64,000 nt of DNA from Psychroserpens luteus (GCF_015319355.1 NZ_JADILU010000002.1:434001-498000); one strand, 5' to 3'. Positions 32,201-43,309 are shown, counted from the stretch's first letter. Program-made: numbers and translations. Notes: generated by a model not told the origin, from the letters alone.

Positions 32201-35200
32201 TTGCTATTGTTCATCATTTTGGTGCTGATACTTTCTATTCCTGCAGTACAAACCAGTTTAGGGAAATATGTGACTAAGCGTATCAATGATGATTACGGAA
32301 CAAATATCAACATAAACAAAGTAGGACTTCAATTTAATGGTGATGTTGAACTCAAAGAAATCTATATAGAAGATTATAAAAAAGATACATTGATTGCAAT
32401 TGGAGAATTAAATACTTCAATTCTCAACTATGGGAATATCATAGATGGCACTCTAAATTTTGGCGATGTTGACATTATGAATTTGACCTTCAATGTTAAA
32501 ACTTATAAAGGCGAGTCTGATACAAATCTAGATGTTTTTGTAGCTAGATTTGACGAAGACAACCCACGACCAGAGAAGAGTACGTTTCTATTATCTTCAA
32601 GTGACGTTTCTATTTATGATGGTACGTTTAGGCTTATAGACGAAAACAAAGAGATTCAAAAAGTATTAGAATTTTATGACTTAAATATTAATGCTACAAA
32701 CTTTGTAATTGCAGGAAGTAATGTCAATACTCGTATTAATACGCTTAATTTTAAGGATAGTCGTGGTGCATATGTGAAAAATTTGGTAACCGATTTTGAG
32801 TACACTTTAGAGCACATGACTTTTGATAATTTAAGTGTTAAAACCGAAAAATCTAATCTCCTCGGAAATTTGCGTTTTGACTATAATCGTGAAGATTTTA
32901 AAGATTTTGAAGATAAAGTTAAAGTGACTGCAAATTTTAAAGACTCTGAAGTTTATCTAAATGATCTTAATACTTTTTATAACGAATTTGGAAATAACCA
33001 AATAGCAAAACTAGATGTAGAACTTTCTGGAACATTAAATGATTTAACTGCAAAAAACTTAAAGCTTAATGCAAGTGGTAGAAGTAAAATTTATGGAGAT
33101 ATTACTTTTAAAAATTTGTTGAGTAAAGAAGTGGGTGACTTTTCAATGAATGGTAGATTTGATAATCTATCTTCTAACTATTATGATTTAAAAGCCTTAT
33201 TACCAAATATTCTTGGTGAATCTATTCCATCAGTATTTTCAAAGCTTGGAGATTTCAGAATCGTAGGAACCTCATATATTACAGATACTACAGTTGATGC
33301 AGATATTAATATTTATACAGATTTAGGTTTAATTGTGTCAAACATGAAAATGACACATGTAGATGATATTGATAATGCAAGTTATGTTGGTAATGTTGTT
33401 TTTGATGAGTTTATATTAGGAGAATTACTCAATGATCCAAAAGTAAAAACAACATCTTTTAACTTAGATGTTGATGGTAAAGGATTTACGCTTAATAATT
33501 TGAGTACTCAAGTTAAAGGACAAGTATTTCATATTGAGTATAATGATTATAATTATGAAGATATTGAAGTTTCTGGAAAATTAGGAAATCAAATTTTTAA
33601 CGGACTTCTAGAATCTAAGGACAAAAACTTTAAATTTAAATTTGATGGTTTGGCAGATTTATCAAAAGACATCAAAGCATTTGACTTTAATGCTAATGTA
33701 GAGTATGCCAATTTAAGAGCACTTAATTTTATTACAAAAGATAGTATTTCGGTATTTAGAGGAAAAGTAACCACTTCAATGAAAGGGTCTACTATTGATG
33801 ATGCTTTTGGAACATTAAATTTTGAAAACACGACTTATGTTAATGAAAATGATGAGTACTTTTTTAAGGATTTTAAAATAGAATCAAAATTTGATAACAG
33901 TAAACGTATTCTAACAATTAACTCACCAGATATCATTGAAGGTATGATGAGTGGTGATTTTAAATTTGCAGATATTGGTAAACTTGTGGAAAATTCCGTA
34001 GGAAGTATTTATACCAATTTTATACCAAATAAGATAGAAACAGATCAATATTTAGAATTCGATTTTAAAATATATAATAAAATTGTAGAAGTTTTTTATC
34101 ACGATTTAGAACTTGGACCAAACACAACAGTAAAGGGACGAATTGAAACCGATGAGAAACAATTTAACCTTACATTTAAATCACCTAAAATAAAATTATT
34201 AGATTATTTTGCTAATGATATTTCAGTTTTAATAGATAATAGTAATCCTTTATTTAACACTTATGTTGAAATTGATACACTGAGTACAAAGTATTATGAT
34301 GTGTCTAAATTCAGTTTAATTAATGTAACCCAACGTGATACTTTATTTATTAGATCTGAATTTAAAGGAGGTAAGCAAAATGTTGATGATTTTAATCTTA
34401 GTATGTTTTATACTATTGATGAAAGTAATCAATCTGTTATTGGTTTTAGAAAATCTGAAGTTGTATTTAAAAATAACAAATGGGTTATTAACGAAGATAA
34501 AAACAAACTCAATAAAATAGCATTTACACGAGATTTTAAAAACTTTGATATTAGTGAAATGGTCATGAACCATTTTGATGAACGCATAGAACTTTCAGGA
34601 CAAATTACAGGTGATAACTATAAAGATTTAAAACTAGACTTTACAGATGTTGATCTTAAAAAGATAACACCAAGAATTGATAGTCTGTCACTAGAAGGTC
34701 GCGTTAATGGTAAATTAGATATTCTACAAAAAGATGGTGTGTATTTACCTGTTTCTGATGTGGTTATTAGTGATTTAAAAGCTAATGATTTTGAATTAGG
34801 AGAGCTTAGTGCTCGTGTTAGAGGAAATAATTCTCTAACCAATTACACTGTTGATGTCACACTTAAAAATGACAATCTCAAATCTTTAGACGCTAAAGGT
34901 TTAATCGATGTAGAAGGGAATGCTATTGATTTGGATGTTAATTTTGAAGAATTTTTATTAGACCCTCTTAACCCATTTGGTCAAGGCGTTATAACTAATA
35001 TTAGAGGTCTAGTAACTGGTAAAGCGAAAGTAACAGGTAAGTTAGATGACCCTCAATTTAATGGAGATTTATTATTAGATAACGCAGGTTTAACAATACC
35101 ATATCTTAACGTAGATTATAGTTTTGATTTTGATTCTCAAGTTAAATTAGAATCACAACGATTTATTTTTCAGGAGGTAGAAATTACAGATTCTGAGTAT

Positions 35201-36601
35201 TTTTCAAAAGCGATTCTTAATGGATACATTGCGCATCATAATTTCTCAGACTGGAAATTAGGTTTGGAGATTGAGACAGACCGTTTGTTAGTATTAAATA
35301 CAGATTTTGATGAAGAGGAATTATATTATGGTACTGCATTTGTTAACGGAAAAGCAGATATCTCTGGTCCAACAGATAACCTGAAAATAGAATTTAATGG
35401 TAGTACAGCTCAAGGTACAGTTTTCAAAATACCATTAAGTGATTTAGAAAGTTATGGTGATAACTCATACATCCACTTTTTAAGTCCTGAAGAAAAAGAA
35501 GCACGTTCAAGAGGAGAAGTTATAAATAATACCGAAGTCAAAGGATTAGAATTAGAATTCAATTTGTTTGTTAATCCTTATGCAGATATTGAAATTGTAA
35601 TAGATAAAAACTCAGGTAGTACCATTCAAGGAAAAGGAAACGGAAACTTACTATTTGATATTAATACCAACGGAAAATTTCAAATGTTTGGAGACTTTCA
35701 AATTGTAGAAGGGACTTATAATTTTGCTTATGGTGGCTTAATACAAAAAAAATTGACTGTACAACCAAACGGTTATATTCGTTGGGAAGGAGATCCATTA
35801 AAGGCTCAAGTTGGTTTAACAGCGGTTTATGCAACTAGAGCTAATCCATCAGTATTACTAGATGCACCAATTAATAGGAGTATAGATGTTGAAGTAGAAA
35901 TCAATCTTTCTGGACAATTAGAACAACCAGATCCAGATTTTACATTTAATTTCCCCAACGTAGATACCACTATTAAATCTGAGTTAGATTATAGATTAGA
36001 AACCAAAGAGAGTAGAGAAAACCAAGCACTGTTTTTATTGTCTACTGGTTCTTTTGCAAGTGAAGTAAGTTTAGGTCAACAAGCTTATGGTACAATCTCA
36101 GATCGAGTTAATTCTTTATTTAATAGTTTCCTAACCGATGATGACGGTAAACTCCAAGTAAACTTTAATTATGAAGCAGGAGCTGTAACTACAGATTATC
36201 AAACCGATGACAGGCTAGGTCTTACATTAAGTACAAAGATTAGTGACCGTGTTCTTATAAACGGTAAAGTAGGTGTCCCGATTGGAGGAGTTAATCAAAC
36301 CGTAATTGCAGGTGATGTTCAAATTGATGTACTATTAAATGATGATGGTACATTAAAAGCAACGTTTTTTAATAGAGAAAATAGCATTAGAAATTTTGGT
36401 GAAGAAATTGGTTACACTCAAGGGGCAGGTCTAGCTTACAATGTAGAGTTTGATACTTTCAAAGAATTTTTACAAATTATCTTTTCAGGAAAAAATAAAA
36501 AGAAAGACAAACCAAAAGAAGATAAAAAGAAAGAAAACGGGGAGAAACTCACTCCAGATTTCATAAAATTCACAACAGAAAAAGATTCAAAAAGCAATTA
36601 A
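32201..36601 (+). CDS. TamB-like translocation and assembly module protein
   Basis: A protein of at least 1466 residues, anchored at the inner membrane and reaching across the periplasm. The N-terminus is a membrane helix, followed by long beta-strand repeats without enzyme motifs. The C-terminal DUF490 region (about 1110-1430) has FNFPNVDTTIKSELDYRL and NYEAGAVTTDYQTDDRLG, the signature of TamB. TamB helps insert outer membrane proteins or move lipids. The listed start is a TTG at 32201 that cuts the helix; the frame stays open back to 32144 and codes for a basic stretch, so the true start is probably upstream and not ATG. Confidence 0.85.
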   Translation: MLLFIILVLILSIPAVQTSLGKYVTKRINDDYGTNININKVGLQFNGDVELKEIYIEDYKKDTLIAIGELNTSILNYGNIIDGTLNFGDVDIMNLTFNVKTYKGESDTNLDVFVARFDEDNPRPEKSTFLLSSSDVSIYDGTFRLIDENKEIQKVLEFYDLNINATNFVIAGSNVNTRINTLNFKDSRGAYVKNLVTDFEYTLEHMTFDNLSVKTEKSNLLGNLRFDYNREDFKDFEDKVKVTANFKDSEVYLNDLNTFYNEFGNNQIAKLDVELSGTLNDLTAKNLKLNASGRSKIYGDITFKNLLSKEVGDFSMNGRFDNLSSNYYDLKALLPNILGESIPSVFSKLGDFRIVGTSYITDTTVDADINIYTDLGLIVSNMKMTHVDDIDNASYVGNVVFDEFILGELLNDPKVKTTSFNLDVDGKGFTLNNLSTQVKGQVFHIEYNDYNYEDIEVSGKLGNQIFNGLLESKDKNFKFKFDGLADLSKDIKAFDFNANVEYANLRALNFITKDSISVFRGKVTTSMKGSTIDDAFGTLNFENTTYVNENDEYFFKDFKIESKFDNSKRILTINSPDIIEGMMSGDFKFADIGKLVENSVGSIYTNFIPNKIETDQYLEFDFKIYNKIVEVFYHDLELGPNTTVKGRIETDEKQFNLTFKSPKIKLLDYFANDISVLIDNSNPLFNTYVEIDTLSTKYYDVSKFSLINVTQRDTLFIRSEFKGGKQNVDDFNLSMFYTIDESNQSVIGFRKSEVVFKNNKWVINEDKNKLNKIAFTRDFKNFDISEMVMNHFDERIELSGQITGDNYKDLKLDFTDVDLKKITPRIDSLSLEGRVNGKLDILQKDGVYLPVSDVVISDLKANDFELGELSARVRGNNSLTNYTVDVTLKNDNLKSLDAKGLIDVEGNAIDLDVNFEEFLLDPLNPFGQGVITNIRGLVTGKAKVTGKLDDPQFNGDLLLDNAGLTIPYLNVDYSFDFDSQVKLESQRFIFQEVEITDSEYFSKAILNGYIAHHNFSDWKLGLEIETDRLLVLNTDFDEEELYYGTAFVNGKADISGPTDNLKIEFNGSTAQGTVFKIPLSDLESYGDNSYIHFLSPEEKEARSRGEVINNTEVKGLELEFNLFVNPYADIEIVIDKNSGSTIQGKGNGNLLFDINTNGKFQMFGDFQIVEGTYNFAYGGLIQKKLTVQPNGYIRWEGDPLKAQVGLTAVYATRANPSVLLDAPINRSIDVEVEINLSGQLEQPDPDFTFNFPNVDTTIKSELDYRLETKESRENQALFLLSTGSFASEVSLGQQAYGTISDRVNSLFNSFLTDDDGKLQVNFNYEAGAVTTDYQTDDRLGLTLSTKISDRVLINGKVGVPIGGVNQTVIAGDVQIDVLLNDDGTLKATFFNRENSIRNFGEEIGYTQGAGLAYNVEFDTFKEFLQIIFSGKNKKKDKPKEDKKKENGEKLTPDFIKFTTEKDSKSN

Positions 36602-36704
36602 TTGCATCGTTTTTTAACAATTTTAATAATACTTATTAACGAAAACGTTTGAATTATTGTAGTACTGTTAAATAAAGTTCAATTCCATTTATATTGTAGT
36701 TTTT

Positions 36705-36735
36705 GTTTACTAGTTTTACTCTATCTAAAGTAAAC
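36705..36735 (+). promoter_or_regulatory. inverted repeat just before pfkA
   Basis: GTTTACT (36705-36711) and AGTAAAC (36729-36735) form a 7-bp inverted repeat ending four bases before the pfkA ATG. It could hide the start codon in a hairpin or bind a regulator. This is a weak signal. Confidence 0.3.
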
Positions 36736-36739
36736 TATA

Positions 36740-37726
36740 ATGCTACATACCATAAAAAAAATAGGCGTTTTTACCTCTGGAGGAGATTCTCCTGGGATGA
36801 ATGCTGCTATCCGTTCAGTTGTTAGATCTTGCGCTTTTCATGATATTGAATGCGTTGGGATTTACCGAGGTTATGAAGGTATGATTGAAGGTGATTTTAA
36901 GTCTATGAATGCACGTAGTGTAAAAGGCATCATCAATAAAGGAGGAACGGTTTTAAAATCAGCACGTTCTAAAGAATTTAGAACAGCAGAAGGTCGTAAA
37001 AAAGCATATGACAAGCTAGTTGAAGCTGGTATTGATGCTTTTGTAGTGATAGGTGGTGATGGTAGTTTTACTGGAGCTATGATTTTTAGTCAAGAATACG
37101 GGATACCTGTTATGGGAATTCCTGGTACAATTGATAACGATATCTTTGGAACCTCACATACATTAGGTTATGATACCGCTTTAAATACTGTGGTTGAAGC
37201 CATCGATAAAATTAGAGATACAGCAAGTTCACATAATAGATTATTCTTTATTGAAGTTATGGGTCGTGATGTTGGACACATTGCATTAAATGTTGGTATT
37301 GGAGCAGGAGCTGAAGAAATACTAATACCAGAAGAAGATTTAGGATTAGATCGTTTGGTAGAATCATTACGTCGTAGTAAACAATCTGGAAAATCGTCAA
37401 GTATCGTAGTTGTCGCTGAAGGTGATAAAATTGGAAAAAGCGTATTTGAGTTGAAAGATTATGTAGATGCAAATATGTCAGAATATGAAGTAAGAGTATC
37501 TGTGTTAGGTCACATGCAACGTGGAGGATCGCCTTCTTGTTTTGACCGTGTTTTAGCAAGTAGGATGGGAGTGAAAGCTGTAGAAAGTTTAATAACCGGA
37601 AAATCGAATTACATGGTAGGATTAAAAAATGATGTGATGGCATTAACGCCTTTGGATCAAGCTGTAAAAGGTAAATCAAAAATAAACTTAGAATTATTAC
37701 GTGTATCAGACATCATGTCTATATAA
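36740..37726 (+). CDS. pfkA: 6-phosphofructokinase
   Basis: Phosphorylates fructose 6-phosphate with ATP in glycolysis. The 328 residues are standard for the ATP-dependent PfkA. Visible: GGDSPGMNAAIRSVVR at the N-terminus (residues 13-28), IGGDGSFTGAMIF, the catalytic PGTIDNDI, and FIEVMGRDVGHIAL. It is followed 36 bases later by gapA, so the two glycolytic enzymes are coexpressed. Confidence 0.97.
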   Translation: MLHTIKKIGVFTSGGDSPGMNAAIRSVVRSCAFHDIECVGIYRGYEGMIEGDFKSMNARSVKGIINKGGTVLKSARSKEFRTAEGRKKAYDKLVEAGIDAFVVIGGDGSFTGAMIFSQEYGIPVMGIPGTIDNDIFGTSHTLGYDTALNTVVEAIDKIRDTASSHNRLFFIEVMGRDVGHIALNVGIGAGAEEILIPEEDLGLDRLVESLRRSKQSGKSSSIVVVAEGDKIGKSVFELKDYVDANMSEYEVRVSVLGHMQRGGSPSCFDRVLASRMGVKAVESLITGKSNYMVGLKNDVMALTPLDQAVKGKSKINLELLRVSDIMSI

Positions 37727-38764
<1,038 letters not shown>

Positions 38765-38779
38765 TGTAACATTCATTTT

Positions 38780-38822
38780 AAATCTGTAGTTATATCTATA
38801 TATAGCTACAGATTTATTTTTT
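38780..38822 (+). terminator. terminator after gapA
   Basis: AAATCTGTAG pairs with CTACAGATTT (10 bp) around an AT-rich loop, followed by a T-rich run. Confidence 0.75.
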
Positions 38823-38833
38823 ATTCATAACTC

Positions 38834-39694
38834 ATGATTTTAATTACAGATGGTGGTTCTACAAAATGCGATTGGATTGTTGTAGATAATAATGGAAAGC
38901 AACTTCAGGAAAAAATTCGTACAAAAGGACTCAATCCAGCTATTTTAAAAGAAAAGAAATTAAAAAAAATCATCAAAAAAAGTGATGAACTCATGAAGTT
39001 TAGCGACCAAGTGACACATGTTTTTTTCTATGGTGCTGGTTGTGGTACTGCAAATCCAAAGGCTATACTTACTGAAATTTTAGAATCTATTTTTATCAAT
39101 GCAGAAATAGAAGTTCAAGAAGATACAATGGCTGCTGTTAGAGCAACAATAAATCGCGATGATGAAGCTGCTGTAGTTTGTATTATGGGAACTGGATCTA
39201 ATTGTAGTTATTTTGATGGGAAACGATTACAACAACGTGTGATTTCATTGGGTTATACACTTATGGATGACGCTTCTGGTAATTACTACGGAAAAGAACT
39301 AATTAGAGATTATTATTATAAAAAAATGCCAGAAGATATTAAAGTGGCATTTGAGCATAAATATAATTTAGAAGCAGATTACATAAAGTATAATTTATAT
39401 AAGCAGCCAAATCCCAATGCTTATCTCGCTAATTTTGCTGAGTTTATGTTTTTAAATAAAGATTCTAAATATATAAAAGAGCTTATTAAAGATGGTTTAA
39501 AACGATTTGTTACAAATATGATATTTCAGTATAAAGAAGAAATCAAAATTGTTCCTGTACATTTTGCTGGATCAATTGCATTTTATGCCGAAACAGAAAT
39601 TAGAGAAGTCGCAGATGAATTAGGGTTCATAGTTGGTAATTTTGAAAGACGACCAATTGAAGGTCTAGTAGAATATCATACAAAAAGTTTATAA
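38834..39694 (+). CDS. BadF/BadG-type ATPase, N-acetylglucosamine kinase-like
   Basis: A 286-residue kinase of the BadF/BadG/BcrA/BcrD family (ASKHA fold). It begins ILITDGGSTKCDWIVVD, the phosphate-binding loop of N-acetylglucosamine kinases, and later has VCIMGTGSNCSYFDG and LMDDASGNYYGKELI. Members phosphorylate amino sugars. The position next to glycolytic genes fits sugar metabolism, but the substrate is inferred. Confidence 0.85.
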   Translation: MILITDGGSTKCDWIVVDNNGKQLQEKIRTKGLNPAILKEKKLKKIIKKSDELMKFSDQVTHVFFYGAGCGTANPKAILTEILESIFINAEIEVQEDTMAAVRATINRDDEAAVVCIMGTGSNCSYFDGKRLQQRVISLGYTLMDDASGNYYGKELIRDYYYKKMPEDIKVAFEHKYNLEADYIKYNLYKQPNPNAYLANFAEFMFLNKDSKYIKELIKDGLKRFVTNMIFQYKEEIKIVPVHFAGSIAFYAETEIREVADELGFIVGNFERRPIEGLVEYHTKSL

Positions 39695-39738
39695 TTTTTT
39701 TTTAAATATAATTATCTCAACTTTTTAAAAATCTTATT

Positions 39739-39774
39739 AAAAAAGGCATTAGAAAAATCTAATGCCTTTTTTGG
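39739..39774 (+). terminator. terminator after the sugar kinase gene
   Basis: AAAAAAGGCATTAGA pairs with TCTAATGCCTTTTTT, 15 bp with a 4-base loop. It lies between convergent genes and works in both directions in principle. Confidence 0.9.
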
Positions 39775-39796
39775 ATAAAATTGGTTGGTTAAATAA

Positions 39797-40219
39797 TTAT
39801 TTTATCCATGTTTTTGATATCGATGATTTTGAAAACCATACTAATAATGCACAAACTACAATAATCATAATAGGCATTACTTTACTAGCCTCTTCAATTT
39901 CTATCATTATATAGACTTGTTGAATGGTTGCTGTAATAAATGAAACTATAAAAAGAATATAAGCCCATTTTTTTCTAATTAAAAGCGCTAGACATCCTAA
40001 AGCTCCTGCAAAAACTGCTATTGCAAATAAAGCAGTGTACCATGCAGGATGTTCATAGAGATACTCGGCTTGTTGCTCTTTTGGTAAATCTGCAATCATT
40101 TCATTAGTCATGAAAGCTTGTGCTAAATATGCCATAACACCTAGAGCGTTCCACAGTAAAGCTATTACTGCTACTATCCAATACCATACTGGTGGCTTAG
40201 TGTTTGATAAATCAGTCAT
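39797..40219 (-). CDS. hypothetical four-helix membrane protein
   Basis: A 140-residue protein with about four membrane segments (about 12-33, 61-80, 84-103, 113-131) and a Trp-rich N-terminal region (PPVWYWIVAVIALLWNALGV). No domain is recognised; similar proteins in Bacteroidota are uncharacterised. Confidence 0.65.
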   Translation of the reverse strand: MTDLSNTKPPVWYWIVAVIALLWNALGVMAYLAQAFMTNEMIADLPKEQQAEYLYEHPAWYTALFAIAVFAGALGCLALLIRKKWAYILFIVSFITATIQQVYIMIEIEEASKVMPIMIIVVCALLVWFSKSSISKTWIK

Positions 40220-40276
40220 TTTTATTGGTTTTAGTTAGTTATAGCAACTAATTTAAATATTATTATTCTATAAAAT

Positions 40277-40324
40277 AAAAAAACTCAACTTAGTTTTATA
40301 TAAACGATATAAAACTAAGTTGAG
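40277..40324 (-). terminator. terminator of the 74-residue gene
   Basis: CTCAACTTAGTTTTATAT pairs with ATATAAAACTAAGTTGAG, 18 bp with a 5-base loop. On the minus strand it is followed by a run of T, so it ends the gene at 40350. Confidence 0.85.
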
Positions 40325-40349
40325 CTTAACACTTAAATTTGTATAAACT

Positions 40350-40574
40350 TTAATCTTCTACAACATGTAGAGTAGGTGTTTTGTTAACCCATTTCCCATT
40401 TTTAGATTCACCTAAAATATAAACATCCTTACTGTGTTCATATTCTTTAATAGTTCTCATCATTTGGTCCTTGGTGTCTCTGTGTAATTTAATTCCAGTA
40501 TTTTTACCTTTATTTCGGATTTCTAAATAAAATCCATCTCTAAATTTTATTGGTCTTGTTGGAGGTCTTCCCAT
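40350..40574 (-). CDS. hypothetical small basic protein
   Basis: A 74-residue protein starting MGRPPTRPIKFRDGFYLEIR, rich in Lys and Arg, with no membrane segment and no recognised domain. The basic character and the beta-rich look could fit a nucleic-acid-binding protein, but nothing proves it. It has its own terminator. Confidence 0.6.
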   Translation of the reverse strand: MGRPPTRPIKFRDGFYLEIRNKGKNTGIKLHRDTKDQMMRTIKEYEHSKDVYILGESKNGKWVNKTPTLHVVED

Positions 40575-40674
40575 GTATATTTATTTGTAATAATAATAAT
40601 CTGCATATTAGTAAAAAAATGTGCAATATGCAAGTTGTTTAATAATAATTCAAAAGTAATCGTTATATAGCGCG

Positions 40675-40727
40675 TATTGCAGAAATTTATATCGCAATTA
40701 GTAATTACGTTATAGGTGTCTGCAATA
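40675..40727 (+). promoter_or_regulatory. inverted repeat upstream of corA
   Basis: TATTGCAGA (40675-40683) and TCTGCAATA (40719-40727) form a 9-bp inverted repeat with 35 bases between, in the gap before corA. It may be an operator or a leader RNA stem; no magnesium riboswitch is recognised. Confidence 0.3.
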
Positions 40728-40773
40728 ACAAAAAGTTTTTATACATTTAGCTCTATCACAACGTCTATTATTT

Positions 40774-41844
40774 ATGAAAGTAAAAAAGAAAAAAAAGTCT
40801 TACAAAACATCTAATCTTGCGCCTGGGACAATTGCATATCTTGGTAAAAAGCAATCAACAATTACAAATATTGAGATTGTAAATTATTCTAAAGATAATT
40901 ATAAAAGTTTTAAATCTAATGCTGTTAAAGATGCTTTTGACTTTAAAGGTAATGATTGTGTAACTTGGGTTAACATCGACGGACTGAACAATGTAAAAGA
41001 TATTGAAACCTTAGGATTACATTACAAATTACACCCACTAACTTTAGAAGACATTGTAAATACAGGACAGAGACCAAAATTAGAAGAGTTTGAGAATTAT
41101 ATGTTTGTTGTTTTTAAAATGTTGTTTATTAAAAATGATGACGAGATTCATTATGAACATTTAAGCTTGATAGTAGGAGACGATTATGTCTTAACTTTTC
41201 AAGAGGCAGATGGAGACGTGTTTAATGATTTGCGAGAACGATTAAATTCAGCAAAAGGACGTATTCGTACTCAAGGTTCAGATTATTTGATGTATTCTAT
41301 TTTAGATGCAGTTGTAGATAATTATTTTACAGTAATAGAGGTTTTAGGAGACAAAGTTGAAGATATGGAAGGTTTACTCTTTCAATCTAATGATGCAGAT
41401 GATAGTACGCCAGGAAAAATTCAGGAATTAAAACAAGAAATTCTTAAAATGCGTCGTTCTATTTATCCGTTGCGAGAAGTTATTAGTCGCATGGAAAAAA
41501 CCGATTGCATATTTATAGAAGAGAAAACACACAGTTATTTGCGTGATTTATATGATCATATCATTCAAGTGAGTGAATCAGTAGACTTATATCGAGAAAT
41601 GATTTGGAGTTTAATGGATATGTATATGACAATCATTAATAATAAAATGAATGAAATCATGAAGGTGCTTACTATTGTAGCTACCATTTTTATCCCATTG
41701 ACGTTTATTGCTGGTATCTACGGAATGAATTTTAAGTATATGCCAGAGCTTAATTCACAAAACGGTTACTTCATATTATTAGGAGTTATGTTTATTATAT
41801 TCATTTTTATGTTGATCTATTTTAGAAGAAAACGTTGGCTTTAA
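40774..41844 (+). CDS. corA: magnesium/cobalt transporter CorA
   Basis: A 356-residue pentameric divalent cation channel. The N-terminal part is cytoplasmic (about 1-285) with the long stalk helix; the two membrane helices are near 292-315 and 328-348, with the pore motif GMNF right after the first (IYGMNFKYMPEL). The C-terminus is basic (RRKRWL), as expected. It is a single gene with its own leader. Confidence 0.95.
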   Translation: MKVKKKKKSYKTSNLAPGTIAYLGKKQSTITNIEIVNYSKDNYKSFKSNAVKDAFDFKGNDCVTWVNIDGLNNVKDIETLGLHYKLHPLTLEDIVNTGQRPKLEEFENYMFVVFKMLFIKNDDEIHYEHLSLIVGDDYVLTFQEADGDVFNDLRERLNSAKGRIRTQGSDYLMYSILDAVVDNYFTVIEVLGDKVEDMEGLLFQSNDADDSTPGKIQELKQEILKMRRSIYPLREVISRMEKTDCIFIEEKTHSYLRDLYDHIIQVSESVDLYREMIWSLMDMYMTIINNKMNEIMKVLTIVATIFIPLTFIAGIYGMNFKYMPELNSQNGYFILLGVMFIIFIFMLIYFRRKRWL

Positions 41845-42034
41845 AATTTTGATTATAATGTCTCTTCAAGAATAAATTTAATTGTTTAATTACTATTATA
41901 GTATGACGACAAATTTCAATTGAATCAATTGCTTCATGATATGAGCAAAACTCATTTTATAAATTATTTCATATTTGTAATATGCTTTTAAAGCATGATT
42001 ATATAAAATAAAATTATTTATAACATAGAGGAAT

Positions 42035-42940
42035 ATGAAAGATCAATTAAATACAGCATTTGGAAATTTAAAAGATAAACTTTTTGGATGGTTCAATGCA
42101 ATTATAGAAAATTTGCCCAATTTAATATTAGCTATTTTAGTTTTTGTTGCAGCATTTTTTTTAGCAAGATACGTGAGTAAGCTAGTAGAAAAGCTGGTTG
42201 TTAAACGCGTGGAACAAAAATCTATTAGTTTAGTAGTTTCTAGAATTGCTTCTGTAATTACAGTACTGGTAGGTTTATTTATTGCTTTAGGAATACTTAA
42301 TTTAAGCCAAGCATTAACTTCGCTTTTAGCAGGAGCAGGAGTTATAGGTTTAGTTGTAGGTCTTGCATTACAAGGCACATTGTCCAATACCGTTTCTGGT
42401 ATTGTGTTATCATTTAGAGATCGTATTAGAATTGGTAATTGGGTAGAAACCAATGGTTATTCTGGAGAAGTGATAGATATTAATCTTAATACTTTCATTT
42501 TAAAAGAAGCGGATAACAATATAGTAATTGTCCCTAATAAAATGATTTTAGAAAATCCACTAAAAAACTATTCGTTAACCACAAGAATGAGAGTGTTTTT
42601 GGAATGTGGAGTAGGTTATGAGTCAGATTTAGAGCAAGTTGAGAAACTAACTAAAGATACCATTGCCAAAACTTTTGACCAAGTTGAAAAACCTGAAGAT
42701 GTTGAATTTTATTATACTGAGTTTGGAGATAGTTCTATTAATTATTTGTGTCGTTTCTGGATTGATGCCGATAGTATGTTAGAAAAGCTTAGAGCAAAAA
42801 CAACAGCAATTATTGAAATAAAGAAAGCTTATGATAACGCAGGTATTAATATTCCATTTCCAATTAGAACGTTACAATTTGATAATAAATTGGGTATTGA
42901 AAATTCAAAAACTCCACAAGAGTCATTTTCTGAAAATTAA
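42035..42940 (+). CDS. MscS family mechanosensitive channel
   Basis: A 301-residue small-conductance channel. Three membrane segments (about 22-45, 60-82, 90-120) are followed by the MscS middle beta domain (RIRIGNWVETNGYSGEVIDI) and a C-terminal cytoplasmic domain. The pore helix TM3 has the Gly-Ala pattern LLAGAGVIGLVVGLALQ. It opens on osmotic downshock. A second MscS-type protein lies at 46408. Confidence 0.92.
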   Translation: MKDQLNTAFGNLKDKLFGWFNAIIENLPNLILAILVFVAAFFLARYVSKLVEKLVVKRVEQKSISLVVSRIASVITVLVGLFIALGILNLSQALTSLLAGAGVIGLVVGLALQGTLSNTVSGIVLSFRDRIRIGNWVETNGYSGEVIDINLNTFILKEADNNIVIVPNKMILENPLKNYSLTTRMRVFLECGVGYESDLEQVEKLTKDTIAKTFDQVEKPEDVEFYYTEFGDSSINYLCRFWIDADSMLEKLRAKTTAIIEIKKAYDNAGINIPFPIRTLQFDNKLGIENSKTPQESFSEN

Positions 42941-43064
42941 TAATAACTTATATCATATGTGTTAATACATTTATGTTTTGAGTAAAAAAAATGATTTTAA
43001 AAAAACTTTATTTGTATTGTTGATTTAATAAACAAATTAATAATTAACCAATAAAACTATTAAC

Positions 43065-43280
43065 ATGAAAAAAATAATTTTAACATTCGCATTTCTATTC
43101 ACATTAGCAACAGTATTTACAAGTTGTAGAGAAGAGAAAACACCAGATGAAAAAGTAGAGTCTGCAATAGATGACGTTAAAGAAGATTTAGAAGATGCAT
43201 CAGACGATGTACAAGATGCTGCAGAAGATCTTCAAAATGAAATTGAAGAAACTGCAGAAGAAGTTGGTGATGATAACTAA
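43065..43280 (+). CDS. small acidic lipoprotein
   Basis: A 71-residue protein with a signal peptide and lipobox ending at Cys21 (VFTSC). The mature part is very acidic with Asp/Glu/Ala heptads (DDVKEDLEDASDDVQDAAED), suggesting a helical or coiled-coil surface peptide. No function is known. Confidence 0.7.
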   Translation: MKKIILTFAFLFTLATVFTSCREEKTPDEKVESAIDDVKEDLEDASDDVQDAAEDLQNEIEETAEEVGDDN

Positions 43281-43309
43281 TTTGTAAAATGATACCTTAA
43301 TTTTATTAG

